DNA of 64,000 nucleotides from Gemmatimonadota bacterium (GTDB lineage: Bacteria; Gemmatimonadota; Gemmatimonadetes; Longimicrobiales; Gaopeijiaceae): the NCBI GenBank assembly GCA_022822445.1, contig JAJEBR010000121.1:62001-126000 (forward strand). The letters run 5' to 3'. The translations under genes were made by a program, and so were the position numbers. Below are positions 8,712 to 17,110 of this stretch, in pieces. The notes beneath the pieces were generated by a model. It made no database searches. It saw only the letters and a list, made by a program, of their open reading frames with translations, and was not told the DNA's origin. Each line of letters opens with the position of its first letter. Positions within the stretch are counted from its first letter, which is position 1.

Positions 8712-9778
8712 CCTACATCAAGAAGCCGCGCATCCACCACCCCGGCCTGACGAAGAACCGCCTGGGCCTCACCCGCCGCGACTACGAGGGCACGATGTCC
8801 ACGCTGTGCGCCGGGTGCGGCCACGACTCGATCACCGCGGCGATCATCGAGGCCTTCTGGGAGCTGGAGATCGCGCCGCACGAGGTGGCCAAGACGTCCG
8901 GGATCGGGTGCAGCGGCAAGACGCCGACCTACTTCCTGAAGGAGGCGCACGGCTTCAACGGCGTGCACGGGCGCATGCCGTCGATCACGACCGGCGCGCA
9001 CGCGGCCAACCGCGACCTCATCTGCATCGGCGTCTCCGGCGACGGTGACAGCCTCTCGATCGGGATGGGCCAGTTCGCCCACGTCGTCCGCCGCAACGTC
9101 GACATGCTGTACATCATCGAGAACAACGGCGTCTACGGGCTCACCAAGGGCCAGTTCTCCGCGTCCGCCGACGTCGGCTCGACCGCCAAGCGCGGCCAGA
9201 TCAACCGCGAGCACCCCATCGACTCGGTCCTCCTGGCGCTGAACCTGGGCGCCGGCTTCGTGGCGCGGAGTTTCTCCGGCGACAAGGAACAGCTCGTCCC
9301 CATTCTCAAGGCGGGCCTGCGCCACCGCGGATTCGCGCTGATCGACATCATCTCGCCCTGCGTCACCTTCAACGACCACCGCGGCTCGACCAAGAGCTAC
9401 CAGTACACCCGCGACAACTACAACCAGCTGGTGTACGCCGACTTCGTGCCCCCCGCCGAGGAGATCGCGGCGTCCTACGAGTCCGGCGACGCCCGCTCGG
9501 TGCAGATGCACGACGGGAGCCGGATCGCGTTCCGCAAGGTGCCGGAGGACTACGACCCCACCGACCGCGACGCGGTGTACACCTACATCCGGGAGCGGCA
9601 GCGGGCGGGCGAGGTGGCGACGGGGCTGCTGTATGTGGAGGAAGCGCCGGAAGAGGGCGAGGAGGCGGACTTCCACGGGATCCAGGGGACGGTGGAGGAG
9701 CCGCTGGCCGGATATCCGTTCGAGGGGCTGTGCCCGGGGGCGGAGAAGCTGGAGAGGCTGCAGGGGCGGTTTCGGTAG
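8708..9778 (+). CDS. korB: 2-oxoacid:acceptor oxidoreductase, beta (TPP-binding) subunit
   Basis: This is a 356-residue thiamine-pyrophosphate subunit. CAGCGHDS (about 35-42) and GIGCSGK supply cysteines for the 4Fe-4S cluster. GVSGDGDSLSIG near 108-119 followed by IENNGVYGLTKGQ is the TPP/Mg motif. It pairs with the upstream gamma-alpha subunit to form the catalytic complex. The gene order FAD/FeS protein, alpha, beta with overlapping codons argues for a stoichiometric complex. Confidence 0.9.
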   Translation: MTYIKKPRIHHPGLTKNRLGLTRRDYEGTMSTLCAGCGHDSITAAIIEAFWELEIAPHEVAKTSGIGCSGKTPTYFLKEAHGFNGVHGRMPSITTGAHAANRDLICIGVSGDGDSLSIGMGQFAHVVRRNVDMLYIIENNGVYGLTKGQFSASADVGSTAKRGQINREHPIDSVLLALNLGAGFVARSFSGDKEQLVPILKAGLRHRGFALIDIISPCVTFNDHRGSTKSYQYTRDNYNQLVYADFVPPAEEIAASYESGDARSVQMHDGSRIAFRKVPEDYDPTDRDAVYTYIRERQRAGEVATGLLYVEEAPEEGEEADFHGIQGTVEEPLAGYPFEGLCPGAEKLERLQGRFR

Positions 9779-9831
9779 GGGGAATCTCCCGACCGGCACC
9801 GGAGGTGGAGAGAAAGCCTGTCGTGCTCATC

Positions 9832-9866
9832 AGCTTGCAAATCGCTGCATGTAGCGTTAGCTTGCA
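9832..9866 (+). promoter_or_regulatory. Promoter/operator of the XRE-ImmA gene, with direct repeat
   Basis: The octamer AGCTTGCA occurs at 9832-9839 and again at 9859-9866, and between them is a CGCT...AGCG dyad. TTGCAA (9835-9840) and TAGCTT (9858-9863) are 17 bases apart and could be -35 and -10. The ATG follows the -10 by only six bases, so the transcript may be leaderless. XRE regulators usually bind their own promoters, so the repeats are a plausible operator. Confidence 0.45.
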
Positions 9867-9869
9867 TCC

Positions 9870-10994
9870 ATGCCGATGGAATCGACTGTCCGCATAGGTC
9901 CGCGTCTGAAGGCGGCTCGCGAGCGGTCCGAGCTTACCCAGCAGCAGCTGGCTGACGCGCTGGGGCTACGGCACCGCCAGACGGTGGCCAGCATCGAAAG
10001 GGGCGAGCGCGCGGCCAGCGCCCAGGAGCTGATCCGGGCCATGGAGGTTCTTTCAGTCGACCTGGACTATTTCGTTGACCCCTTCCGTCTCGTCGGCGAG
10101 GGGCAGTTTTCGTTCAGGACAAGCGGAGAAATCGAAGAGGGAGTGCTCGACAGGTTCGAGCAGCAGGCAGGGCGCTGGATCGCCACGTACCGGGAACTGT
10201 CTCGGGAACAGGGCATACTCCCACGATGGCTGGGCTACAAGCTGAACCTGAGTCCCGATTCGTCCTTTGAGGACGCGCAGGCCGCTGGCGAGTCCGCGGT
10301 CAAGCTTTGGAAGCTCGGAGACCGTCCAGCAGCACGGCTACGATCCGTAATGGAAGACCGGCTACACGTGCTGGTCCTGAATGTCGACACTCCAGCGGGC
10401 GTATCGGGAGCCGCCTCGCGTGTGCCCGGACTGAACTGCGCGCTGGTCAATCGCCAGGAGTCGGAAGGCCGGCGAAACTTCGACCTGGCCCACGAGCTAT
10501 TCCACCTACTCACTTGGGACGCGATGCCACCCGAGCGCGCGACCGTGGTCGACAAGCGTCGGCGCGGCAAGCATTGGCGGGTGGAAAGACTGGCCGAGAA
10601 CTTCGCGGCGGCCCTCCTCATGCCTGCGGCGGTCCTGACGCCGACTTGGGAAGCGTGCGCCAATGCGGGCGAGATCCACGACCGGATCAACGTGGTGGCC
10701 AGGCGTTTCATGGTCTCGTCGCCGGCGTGCAAGTGGCGCCTCTACAATCTTGAATTGCTCTCCAAGAGGGATCTGGACTGTATCGAGGACTGGCGCCTCA
10801 CCCGGAACGGTAGCGAGCGGTGCCACGATCCAGAGCAGTCCCTGTTCAGCGGGCCCTTCCTGGAGCGGCTATGCGTGGCACTCGACACCGGTCGGCTGTC
10901 AGTGAAGCGGGCGACCGGTCTTCTCGGCGTTTCCGTGACGCAGTTGGCGGAGATCCTGCACGCTCACGGCCATGAGACGTATTTCGAGGCTTGA
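9870..10994 (+). CDS. XRE-family regulator fused to ImmA/IrrE-type metallopeptidase
   Basis: This is a 374-residue two-domain protein. Residues 9-62 are a Cro/C1 helix-turn-helix (LTQQQLADALGLRHRQTVASIERG). The middle and C-terminal part is an ImmA/IrrE (DUF955) domain whose zinc motif HELFH is at about 208-212 in RRNFDLAHELFHLL, followed by a WRVERLAENFAAALLMP helix that supplies the third ligand. Such fusions (COG2856) cleave or sense partner repressors in phage, ICE or stress regulation. No obvious partner toxin follows: the next 450 bases hold no convincing gene. Confidence 0.85.
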   Translation: MPMESTVRIGPRLKAARERSELTQQQLADALGLRHRQTVASIERGERAASAQELIRAMEVLSVDLDYFVDPFRLVGEGQFSFRTSGEIEEGVLDRFEQQAGRWIATYRELSREQGILPRWLGYKLNLSPDSSFEDAQAAGESAVKLWKLGDRPAARLRSVMEDRLHVLVLNVDTPAGVSGAASRVPGLNCALVNRQESEGRRNFDLAHELFHLLTWDAMPPERATVVDKRRRGKHWRVERLAENFAAALLMPAAVLTPTWEACANAGEIHDRINVVARRFMVSSPACKWRLYNLELLSKRDLDCIEDWRLTRNGSERCHDPEQSLFSGPFLERLCVALDTGRLSVKRATGLLGVSVTQLAEILHAHGHETYFEA

Positions 10995-11445
10995 GGGTGT
11001 TCTCGTGGCTGCGGCCGGCATCGTGCTGGTCGACGCGTCCGTGGGTACCTGGCCAAACCGGGCCTTCAAACGCCAATACACCGAGCAAATCCTGGGCGAG
11101 TGGCGGACCCTGTTGTTGCTTGGGAGAAGCCTGTGAGTGTCGAATGCCTCCGATGTCATCGAGGGCCCCAAGGTGGAAGCCATCGGGACAACACTGGGCC
11201 AAACTCCTAACCTTGGCCCCTGGAGATTGACACGATCGGATTCCCGACCTGGTCGGTGTCATTGCGGGCCGCCAAGCCTCCCTGCAGCAGGTCGGTGAAC
11301 CGTAGCGGCATGCGTTGAGAAGCGATTACGATCCCTCGCTTGAGATCTACGGCCTCCACGACGGAATTGCGGTAGACGTCGCGGTCCCCCCTGTTCGGAA
11401 AGCGTTTGCCAAAGCAAATCTCTTGTCGAGAGGAGAGCTGGCTCG
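10995..11445. other. 451-bp gap without a convincing gene
   Basis: Only short open stretches occur. One (from a GTG near 11003 to a TGA near 11147) reads LVDASVGTWPNRAFKRQYTEQILGEW in one frame. Another just before 11446 reads DYDPSLEIYGLHDGIAVDVA. Both could be relics of a partner gene of the XRE-ImmA protein, but I recognise neither. GCAAATCTC and GAGAGGAGAG just before 11446 include the ribosome-binding site of the next gene. Confidence 0.4.
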
Positions 11446-12309
11446 ATGAAGATTTCGAGAATCACGGTGCTGTCCGGCGTCATGGCCGCCCTGCTCTGGC
11501 CGTCCGGCGCGGAGGGTCAGGAGATATGGCTCATACAACCGGATGGCCGGGTGCGCGCGGAAGAAGGCGGATGGCGCGCACCGACCCCGGCCGACGCCCT
11601 GCGCATACTGCGCGACCCGAGGGTACACTGGTCTTCGCGGGTTGCCCAGGCGGTCCTGCGGCAGGTGCACGAACCCCGGTCCCAGGGGGAGCTGGACGCG
11701 CTGGCCGGCGCGCTGGCCGAGATCATCCTGGAGGCCGACGCTCCGGAGGACCGCGATACCAAGGTGTACGAGGAGGCCCTTGGTGCGCTTTTTGCCGCGG
11801 CCGTGCGCGACCCCGAGGTCCCGGGCACGCCGCACGACGGGTCGTTCGAGGCGGTGGTGCGGGTCTACGAGACGCTGGCGGAGCGGGCGCTGGCGGACGG
11901 GGGTACGGACCCGCTCGCGGAGACCCCCCGGGTTGATCGTGATGCTCGAAACGGACTGGGGTCAGTGAACCCGGAATACCACCGGCTTACCAGAGCGCTC
12001 CGGGCAATATACCGCGTACGCCCCCACACCGAGGGCGGGGACTACCTGCTGGCGCTGTTAGAGGCCGCCGAGCCCCCAGAGCCGTACACGCACAACGGTC
12101 CCGTGGCTTCGGTATGGTGCGAGGCGGGGGAACTGCTGCGCGGACCGAGCCGGGTCACGCATCATCCGGACGGGCGGCTGGAGGAGGAGCCGGTCCCGGA
12201 CCCCAGGTGGCCCAGCCGGATGTCGGAGTTGCCGGAGATCGCGCGCGACCCCCGAGAATTCCTGTCCCGCTGCAACCGTGTCGGCAACCTGAGTCGAGTC
12301 CGGAACTAA
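11446..12309 (+). CDS. Secreted protein of unknown function (family also present at 51389-52063)
   Basis: This 287-residue protein has a signal peptide ending GAEGQE and a good GAGAGGAG ribosome-binding site. I do not recognise a named domain. It shares ordered blocks with the 224-residue protein at 51389-52063: APTPADALRILRDP, AVLRQ, ELDALAGALAEII, and near the C-terminus WCEAGELL (there APTPATALRALLSDP, AVLRQ, ELNAFADDLAGIM, WCQAGDLL). These are therefore two members of one uncharacterised exported family. The predicted content is mostly helical, which could be a HEAT-like solenoid. The conserved Trp-Cys pair may be structural. Likely periplasmic. Confidence 0.72.
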   Translation: MKISRITVLSGVMAALLWPSGAEGQEIWLIQPDGRVRAEEGGWRAPTPADALRILRDPRVHWSSRVAQAVLRQVHEPRSQGELDALAGALAEIILEADAPEDRDTKVYEEALGALFAAAVRDPEVPGTPHDGSFEAVVRVYETLAERALADGGTDPLAETPRVDRDARNGLGSVNPEYHRLTRALRAIYRVRPHTEGGDYLLALLEAAEPPEPYTHNGPVASVWCEAGELLRGPSRVTHHPDGRLEEEPVPDPRWPSRMSELPEIARDPREFLSRCNRVGNLSRVRN

Positions 12310-12745
12310 CCCGAACAAGCGATTCGCCACCGGGTTTTTCGCCCGCGCGGGCGCTTGCAGGGGGCGTCTTGTGTCCGGCCGCTTCGCTACTCCGGGGGAG
12401 CCTTGCCTAGCGCGCCGATGTAGTCCTTGAAGTGGGGCGAGGCGCGGCTCTGGAACCTGTTGGACGTTGCCGTTCCGGTCGTTGTTGCCACCGCCCGAGA
12501 CACTCCCCCGATTGTACTTCATGGTGATGCCGGCGCGTCGCGACGCCGCCTGTCGGCTCCCGGGCCGAGGGCGCAATCATGTCCGGTTTTCCCGCTTTCG
12601 CGGTACGGTCCAGCAGGGTCCAGCACAACGGCAGGAAACGCAGATCGTGCAGTCCCATAAGACTTTAGGTGATTTCCTGCCGGGATTCAGACCGCAAGCG
12701 ATCCGCCCACCCGGCACGCCTCGCACTTCTGCGCGACCAGATCCG
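12310..12745. other. 436-bp gap without a recognisable gene
   Basis: The stretch lies between two convergent genes. Short open frames on both strands are arginine/proline-rich shadows. One minus-strand stretch ending near 12411 reads HFKDYIGALGKAPPE before a stop and could be a gene tail, but I cannot trace a gene upstream of it. No clear terminator hairpin with a T-tract was found. Confidence 0.4.
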
Positions 12746-13306
12746 TCATGGCCACAGCCACCCGAAGGCGCCTCCGGTGAGCAGCGCGTAGATGAGCCCG
12801 TCGAACATGCTGCGGGCGGTTGCGGCCCACCCCTGGAAGGACCAGATCGCGTCCTGGGCAAGCGCCATCGCGTACCCCATGAACGCCACCACCGACACCA
12901 TCTTGAACACCGCCATGTACTCGGCGCCCGGCCCGAGCGCCAGACCGCTCGCGTACGCCGTGACGAGCCCGACCGCAATGCAATAGACGAACCACTGCCC
13001 GAGCTGGCGACCCATCCGCGCCTGGGGATTGGGGGGAAGAAGGGTCAGAAACGCGGACGGTCCGCGCCTTGCCTTCTCCTGAAACTCCTCGCTCTTCATC
13101 ACCTCCATGCTCCCGGCGTGCGGGATCGCGTAGTTGCCCGGATCGAGGCCGAGGCCGCGCAGCGCGTCCATCGCGCCGTCCTCGTCCGGGGTGGCGCTGC
13201 GGTCGTTGCTGTGGTAGCCGAGGAACATGTGGATCACGCTGCTGGCGACGAACACGAGCACGGCTGCCACGAGAACGGGTAGCCAGAGGCTGAGGACCGG
13301 GACCAT
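12746..13306 (-). CDS. Small integral membrane protein, unknown function
   Basis: This is a 186-residue protein. The ATG at 13306 is chosen because a perfect AGGAGGT lies eight bases upstream, although the frame is open further. The N-terminal helix (about 8-27) is followed by a conserved-looking loop with GYHSND and LDPGNYAIPHAG. There are then three more hydrophobic helices (about 110-130, 135-155, 165-183). The topology and the LDPGNYAIPHA loop recall small membrane proteins of the DUF1761-like group, but similarity to the DUF1761 protein at 54031 is weak. Confidence 0.65.
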   Translation of the reverse strand: MVPVLSLWLPVLVAAVLVFVASSVIHMFLGYHSNDRSATPDEDGAMDALRGLGLDPGNYAIPHAGSMEVMKSEEFQEKARRGPSAFLTLLPPNPQARMGRQLGQWFVYCIAVGLVTAYASGLALGPGAEYMAVFKMVSVVAFMGYAMALAQDAIWSFQGWAATARSMFDGLIYALLTGGAFGWLWP

Positions 13307-13444
13307 GTAGTGACCTCCTGGGAGAGGGTTGATGCGCGACACGGCGTGCGAGTCGCAGCGGTGGCCCGCGACCCGCATGGCGGGAAGTGTGCGGTCGGCG
13401 GGCGCGTGGGGCAATCCGCCGCTGCGAGTTCGGCTCCCCAGCCG

Positions 13445-14308
13445 CTACCAGTTCGGCTTCTCCAGCCCCTCGATCACGTCGGCGTAGACATGCTGCAGCC
13501 CGTCACCGATGATAAGCGGCATCACGGTGAAGTGGTCGCGGTCGGTGTAGAGGCGTGTGCGCAGGTCCAGGCTCGGATAGCCGCGCAAGCGCAGGTTTTC
13601 CGCAAGCAGGGTCGTGCGGCTGATCAGGCGCTGGGCGCAGAGCGGGGCGTGGTTGATTTCGCCGTCCGCCATGCCGATGAATACCTTCGCCGGGAGGTCA
13701 TCGTGGTCCTTCGCGTATTCCGCCTCGAGATCGATGGTCAGGCCGTTGGTCCCGCTGCCGATGATGAAGCGGCCGAAGGCGCCGGGGCGCGCGAGGAGCG
13801 CATAGCTGGCGAACCCCCCGCCCGCGGAGTGGCCCCAGAGCGTGTGGTCGTCGGCCATTCGGTACTTTTCGCCCAGCGACGCGCGCAGCTGGTCGACCAG
13901 GAAGTCCAGGAACATGTCACCCTTCAGGAACGGCAGCGACATGTCGAAGTCGAATCCCATCTCCTTCATGTACTCGCTCCCCAGACCCGGCTCCGACCAG
14001 ACGCTGCCCGGCGGGAAGAGATCGAAGGTGCGATGGGCGAACCCCAGCATCCCATGCCGGCTCTTGTGGCCGACGCCGACCACGATGATCTCGGGGATGC
14101 GCTTGCCCACGGTGTAGAGATTGACGACTCCGGACGTTACGGCGAAGGCCATCGCCCCGTCCATCGACCAGAGGACGGGATAGTGGCGGTCCGGCGACAC
14201 GTGGTACGAGGGGGGAAGGGCGACGAGGATCTCGTGGTCGTAGTCGTAGCCCCTGGCGCGCGCGGAGGCGGGCTCTTCCCAGGACATGGCGTAGGGGATG
14301 GTCGTCAT
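13445..14308 (-). CDS. Alpha/beta-hydrolase esterase (Fes/IroE-like)
   Basis: From the ATG at 14308 the protein has 287 residues (a TTG at 14344 would add 12 residues and overlap a regulatory element). The nucleophile elbow GHSAGG lies near residue 160 in HTLWGHSAGGGFASYALL. The preceding YPVLWSMDG and IIVVGVGH strands match the esterase family of enterochelin esterase and S-formylglutathione hydrolase (COG2819). A late DRDHFTVMPL offers the catalytic histidine. No signal peptide is seen, so it is probably cytoplasmic and hydrolyses an ester or peptide-ester substrate. Confidence 0.8.
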   Translation of the reverse strand: MTTIPYAMSWEEPASARARGYDYDHEILVALPPSYHVSPDRHYPVLWSMDGAMAFAVTSGVVNLYTVGKRIPEIIVVGVGHKSRHGMLGFAHRTFDLFPPGSVWSEPGLGSEYMKEMGFDFDMSLPFLKGDMFLDFLVDQLRASLGEKYRMADDHTLWGHSAGGGFASYALLARPGAFGRFIIGSGTNGLTIDLEAEYAKDHDDLPAKVFIGMADGEINHAPLCAQRLISRTTLLAENLRLRGYPSLDLRTRLYTDRDHFTVMPLIIGDGLQHVYADVIEGLEKPNW

Positions 14309-14325
14309 CGGTGGCTTGTCCCAAA

Positions 14326-14364
14326 CGTAAAGTCGGGTTGGCAATACGTCATGTCTTCTTTACA
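14326..14364. promoter_or_regulatory. 21-bp-phased tandem dyad element
   Basis: Box 1 is CGTAAAG-TCGG-GTTGGCA (14326-14343). Box 2 is CGTCATG-TCTT-CTTTACA (14347-14364). Starts are 21 bp apart. Read rightwards, TTGGCA and TACATC are 17 bases apart, like a -35/-10 pair. It sits between divergent genes, 18 bases from the esterase start and 130 bases from the metallo-hydrolase start. Confidence 0.55.
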
Positions 14365-14494
14365 TCCGCTTGCTGTCGACAGCCCGGCAGGCCGCTATCG
14401 CTCGAGGAATTAACGCCCCAATGATCTTGCCGCCCGCGAACCCGGCCGCAAGTCTACTGTCCCTGGTGCATCTCTCGAGCCTGGAGTCTCCGCC

Positions 14495-15712
14495 ATGCGA
14501 ATCCCACCCCCCGGTGCCGCCACCGGCACCGGCAACGCCGCACCGTTCGCCCTTGCCGGACCCTTCACCCTGGCCGTCCTCCTCGCCCTCGCCGGCTGCC
14601 AGCCCGCCGACTCACCCGCTGAAGACGCCGCTCCACCCCCGGGATCCGACTTCGAGGGCCCCGCCTTCGAGTTCGAGGAGGTCGTGCCCGGCGTCTACCA
14701 CGCGCGCGGGACGGGCAGCCTTTCGGTCGGCTCACACGGCGCGGTCATCGTCAACGAGGAGGACGTGTTGCTGGTCGAGTCGCACATCTCGCCCGCGGCC
14801 GCGTACGCCGTGGTCGACGAGATCGAGGCGCTCACCGACAAGCCGGTCCGGTACGTGGTCAACACGCACTACCACTTCGATCACGCGCACGGCAATCAGA
14901 TCTACCCCGACGACGTGCACGTGATCGGCCACGAGGTCACCCGCGAGATGCTGGAGAGCGGGGCGTCGATGGGGCGATCGTACGAGCTGTTCGTCGGGAG
15001 GTTGCCGGACCAGGTCGCGGCGATCCTGGCGGCGGAAGAGGAGCTGCGCGGACGGTTGGAGGAGGTGCGCGGGCGGGTCGACGAATTGCGCGGGCGGGTC
15101 GACGACGCCGAGGACGAGGCCAAGTACGAGGAGATGGTGGGCGAACTGGAGACGCTGGCGGGCGAACTGGAGACGCTGCGGGGCCGCGCCGACTACATGG
15201 CCAACTACCTCGCCGGGCAGGAGGGCCTGATGCCGAAGGGCCCCAACACGACCCTGTCGGAGCGCATGACCCTGTTCCGCGGCGACCGCGAGATCCGCAT
15301 CCTTTTCTTCGGACGCGGCCACACCGGCGGCGACGTGGTGGTCCACCTGCCGCAGGAGCGCGTCATCGTCACCGGCGACCTGCTGATTCCCGGGCTGCCG
15401 TACATGGGCGATGGCTACCTCGCCGAGTGGGTCGAGACGCTGGAGCACGTCAAGGCGCTCGACTTCGACTGGGTGCTGCCCGGCCACGGCAACCCGTTCC
15501 AGGACAGGGAGCGGATCACGTACCTGCAGGACTACATGCGCGACCTTCAGGCGCGGGCCGCCGCGCTCCACGCCCAGGGGATCCCGTACGAGGAGGCCGC
15601 CGCGCAGATCGACATGACGGATCACGCGGATCACTATCCGCAGATTCGATTCCCCGGGGTGCCGGCGGTTGCGGTCCAGCGGGTGTTCGAGCTTCTGGAT
15701 GGCGGGAGGTAG
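14495..15712 (+). CDS. Metallo-beta-lactamase-fold lipoprotein hydrolase with coiled-coil insert
   Basis: This 405-residue exported protein has a signal sequence ending in lipobox LALAGC. The MBL zinc motif THYHFDHAHGN is near residues 125-135; further ligands lie in GHTGGDVVVHLP, VTGDLL and LPGHGNPF. Between the first and second zinc sites an insertion of about 60 residues (roughly 175-235) has heptad-like ELRGRLEEVRGRVDELRGR repeats that predict a coiled coil. The fold is that of the SoxH/quinoprotein-relay branch (COG0491), which hydrolyses esters, lactams or thioesters. The coiled coil may mediate dimerisation. It acts in the periplasm or on the outer membrane. Confidence 0.85.
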   Translation: MRIPPPGAATGTGNAAPFALAGPFTLAVLLALAGCQPADSPAEDAAPPPGSDFEGPAFEFEEVVPGVYHARGTGSLSVGSHGAVIVNEEDVLLVESHISPAAAYAVVDEIEALTDKPVRYVVNTHYHFDHAHGNQIYPDDVHVIGHEVTREMLESGASMGRSYELFVGRLPDQVAAILAAEEELRGRLEEVRGRVDELRGRVDDAEDEAKYEEMVGELETLAGELETLRGRADYMANYLAGQEGLMPKGPNTTLSERMTLFRGDREIRILFFGRGHTGGDVVVHLPQERVIVTGDLLIPGLPYMGDGYLAEWVETLEHVKALDFDWVLPGHGNPFQDRERITYLQDYMRDLQARAAALHAQGIPYEEAAAQIDMTDHADHYPQIRFPGVPAVAVQRVFELLDGGR

Positions 15713-15732
15713 GATTCGCGCGTGGAGGCATC

Positions 15733-16968
15733 ATGAACGCACCGGACTGCTCCGTCCCGTATCCGTCACTGCTCACGCGCCCGTGCTTGCGCGTTCTCCT
15801 CTTCGGGTCATTGCTCCCATACGCGGCATGCGACGCCAGGAATGAACCCGGCCCGGACGGCGCGCTGGCAAGCTGGCGCCTCTCCGACGAGCCCGGCGTC
15901 GCCATCGGCGGCGCCGACGAACGCGAGGGCTACCTTCTCCACTGGGTCACCGGAGCGACACGTCTCGGCGACGGCCGCATCGTCGTGGCAAACGAAAGCA
16001 CTGCCGAGCTGAAGTACTACGATCCGGAGGGGACGCACCTCTTCGACGTCGGAGGCGAGGGCGGTGGCCCAGGCGAATTTGCCGGGTCGTTGGCGCGTCT
16101 CGCCCGCACTCGCGGGGACTCCGTCCTGGTGCTTACCACGCAGTCGGAGATCACTCGGTTCGGGCCCGACGGCCGGTACGCAGCCTCGAGTCGCTACCGT
16201 TTGCCACCGTCTGGACACTGCCGGACGATCGAGGGTCGCGAACGCCTGCTTCCCGATGGTTCGATCGTAGTCGGTTACGGAATCTTCATCGGTCGTGGCG
16301 GGGAATGCCCGCCCCCTACGCCCGGCGAGGCGCGCCAACCGATGGTGGTGGGGCGATTCGTCCCGTCAACCGAGAGCTTCGATACCATCGCGGAGCTGCC
16401 CGCCGCGGAGAGGACCTCCGATTCCGAAACGATGCATGCCTATCCGCGGAACCGGGTCTACGGAATCGGACACGACCGCATCTATCTCGGCGACACCGGT
16501 TCGGACACCGTCCTCGCGATGAGCTTGAGCGGCGACCTGATCGCGGCGCTTCCGGTTCCCTTCGAGCCACGTCCCGTTCCCGACGACGCCAGGGAGCAGT
16601 TGTTCCGGGAGATGGAGGCCACGAGGCCAGGCCAACGCATGACGGTGCGCTGGACCCTGATCTATCCGGACCGATATCCCCGCTACGCGCGGCTTGTGGC
16701 GGCCCCCGGGGACCGGGTCTGGGTGATGGCCTATCCGCCGTGGAAGGAACCGGTGGTGTTTCCGGACGAGGTCATCCATCCGAGAATCTCCTGGCGTCTG
16801 GATGAAGGGGCGCTGTGGCGGGTTGTCGATCGTGACGGGTCGCCGGTCGCCGAGTTGCGGACGCCTCCGGGCTTCTTTCTCCTCGAAGTGGGGGATGACT
16901 ACGTGCTCGGGATCCACAAGGACGAGGTGGGGCGCGAGAGCGTGGAGGTGTATGGTTTGATTCGGTGA
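15733..16968 (+). CDS. Six-bladed beta-propeller lipoprotein (paralogue A)
   Basis: This is a 411-residue protein; the ATG at 15733 gives an N-terminus with a hydrophobic stretch ending in YAAC, a lipobox. Propeller blades are recognisable from repeated GDGRIVVAN, YYDPEGTHLFDVGGEG-GPGEF and FGPDGRYAA units, as in the 6-bladed NHL-like proteins that are numerous in Gemmatimonadota and Bacteroidota. The last blade ends with RTPPGFFLLEVGDDYVLG. It is clearly paralogous to the protein at 18570-19772. Function unknown; such proteins are thought to bind ligands or partners at the cell surface. It begins 20 bases after the metallo-hydrolase gene and may share its transcript. Confidence 0.83.
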   Translation: MNAPDCSVPYPSLLTRPCLRVLLFGSLLPYAACDARNEPGPDGALASWRLSDEPGVAIGGADEREGYLLHWVTGATRLGDGRIVVANESTAELKYYDPEGTHLFDVGGEGGGPGEFAGSLARLARTRGDSVLVLTTQSEITRFGPDGRYAASSRYRLPPSGHCRTIEGRERLLPDGSIVVGYGIFIGRGGECPPPTPGEARQPMVVGRFVPSTESFDTIAELPAAERTSDSETMHAYPRNRVYGIGHDRIYLGDTGSDTVLAMSLSGDLIAALPVPFEPRPVPDDAREQLFREMEATRPGQRMTVRWTLIYPDRYPRYARLVAAPGDRVWVMAYPPWKEPVVFPDEVIHPRISWRLDEGALWRVVDRDGSPVAELRTPPGFFLLEVGDDYVLGIHKDEVGRESVEVYGLIR

Positions 16969-17055
16969 GGACGTGGCTTTCGGGCAGGTGCCCGTCCTAT
17001 CGAGCGCTACCGGCTCATCCCCCATCCCGGGAATAGTAAACCATACCTGACAAAA

Positions 17056-17094
17056 TGTAATGTGTCGTTGACACTATGTCCGTTCGTCACACTA
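17056..17094. promoter_or_regulatory. 21-bp-phased tandem dyad upstream of the DUF4143 ATPase
   Basis: Box 1 is TGTAATG-TGTC-GTTGACA (17056-17073), a good dyad. Box 2 (17077-17094) begins TGTCCGT and ends CACACTA, a weaker match. Starts are 21 bp apart, and box 2 ends 16 bases before the ATG at 17111. TTGACA (17068-17073) could be a -35. The stretch 17031-17110 is markedly AT-rich compared with its surroundings. Confidence 0.5.
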
Positions 17095-17110
17095 GTTATT
17101 CATGGTGTGA

